DNA of 28,932 nucleotides from a virus. The notes beneath the pieces are model-generated. The model was not told the origin of the DNA and made no database searches. It saw only the letters and a program-made list of their open reading frames with translations. The DNA lies in the IMG/VR virus record IMGVR_UViG_3300001341_000036, positions 1 through 28,932 of that record. One strand, 5' to 3'. The translations under genes and the position numbers were made by a program. Shown here one piece after another: positions 28,932 to 28,932 of the stretch (positions are counted from its first letter, which is position 1; every line of letters begins with the position of its first letter).

Positions 28932-28932
28932 T

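Noticed and set aside
1-28932. CRISPR array, tRNA, rRNA, insertion sequence or integrase
   Set aside because: Read through on both strands without finding regular spacer repeats, cloverleaf sequences, transposase or integrase motifs.

Overview
The window reads as one end of an integrated siphovirus (tailed, HK97-type capsid) in an alphaproteobacterium, most likely a member of the Sphingomonadales/Erythrobacteraceae. Bases 1-63 are the last codons of a host-type panC (pantoate--beta-alanine ligase). The phage genes follow. The host guess rests on the panC tail, the moderate-to-high GC, and two small LuxR-type helix-turn-helix proteins with a C-terminal membrane anchor, a type I associate with sphingomonads. 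No integrase, cI-type repressor, tRNA, CRISPR array or insertion sequence is visible, so the other prophage end should lie beyond base 28932.

Layout. (1) 1-3633, accessory end: panC tail, a secreted staphylococcal-nuclease-like protein, small unknown ORFs, then a membrane cassette. The cassette holds a membrane-anchored LuxR-HTH protein, a soluble helical protein, a multi-pass protein, a two-pass protein and a second multi-pass protein paralogous to the first. It meets head-on a second membrane-anchored LuxR-HTH gene on the minus strand. (2) 3634-3812, a divergent control region with three ACCTGTAC copies and a perfect 14-bp palindrome. (3) 4058-6588 (minus), lysis region: candidate outer and inner spanins, a CarF/PEDS1-type lipid desaturase homologue, an N-acetylmuramoyl-L-alanine amidase endolysin and two small membrane proteins that are holin candidates. 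(4) 6656-17681 (minus), tail and head-tail joining: LamG-like and SGNH-esterase-like adhesin proteins, tail tip, peptidase-like and distal tail proteins, tape measure, tail chaperones G and GT made by a -1 frameshift, tail tube, terminator, HK97-gp10, head closure and connector. (5) 17715-23998 (minus), head and packaging: a 45-aa protein, an intrinsic terminator, major capsid, ClpP-type prohead protease, portal, large and small terminase, HNH nuclease. (6) 24281-28931 (minus), early/replication: putative DNA-binding protein, D12-class adenine methylase, P4/D5-type primase-helicase, DUF3310 protein, ThyX and the tail of one more gene.

The minus-strand genes are tightly packed, with many ATGA, GTGA or TGATG overlaps, which argues for long co-transcribed operons running from the replication genes through packaging, head and tail to lysis. 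The two sizeable gaps in this run (24914-25113 and 23999-24280) share a 13-bp sequence and hold other short repeats, so they are the best candidates for early and late control regions.

The observations most worth following are: the plasmalogen-desaturase-like gene embedded in the lysis operon; the left-end cassette of paralogous membrane proteins bracketed by membrane-tethered HTH regulators; the second tail-chaperone frame reached through a GGGAAAC slippery heptamer; and the shared repeats in the two control regions. Functions for the left-end cassette are inference only; nothing in it is a recognised defence system.
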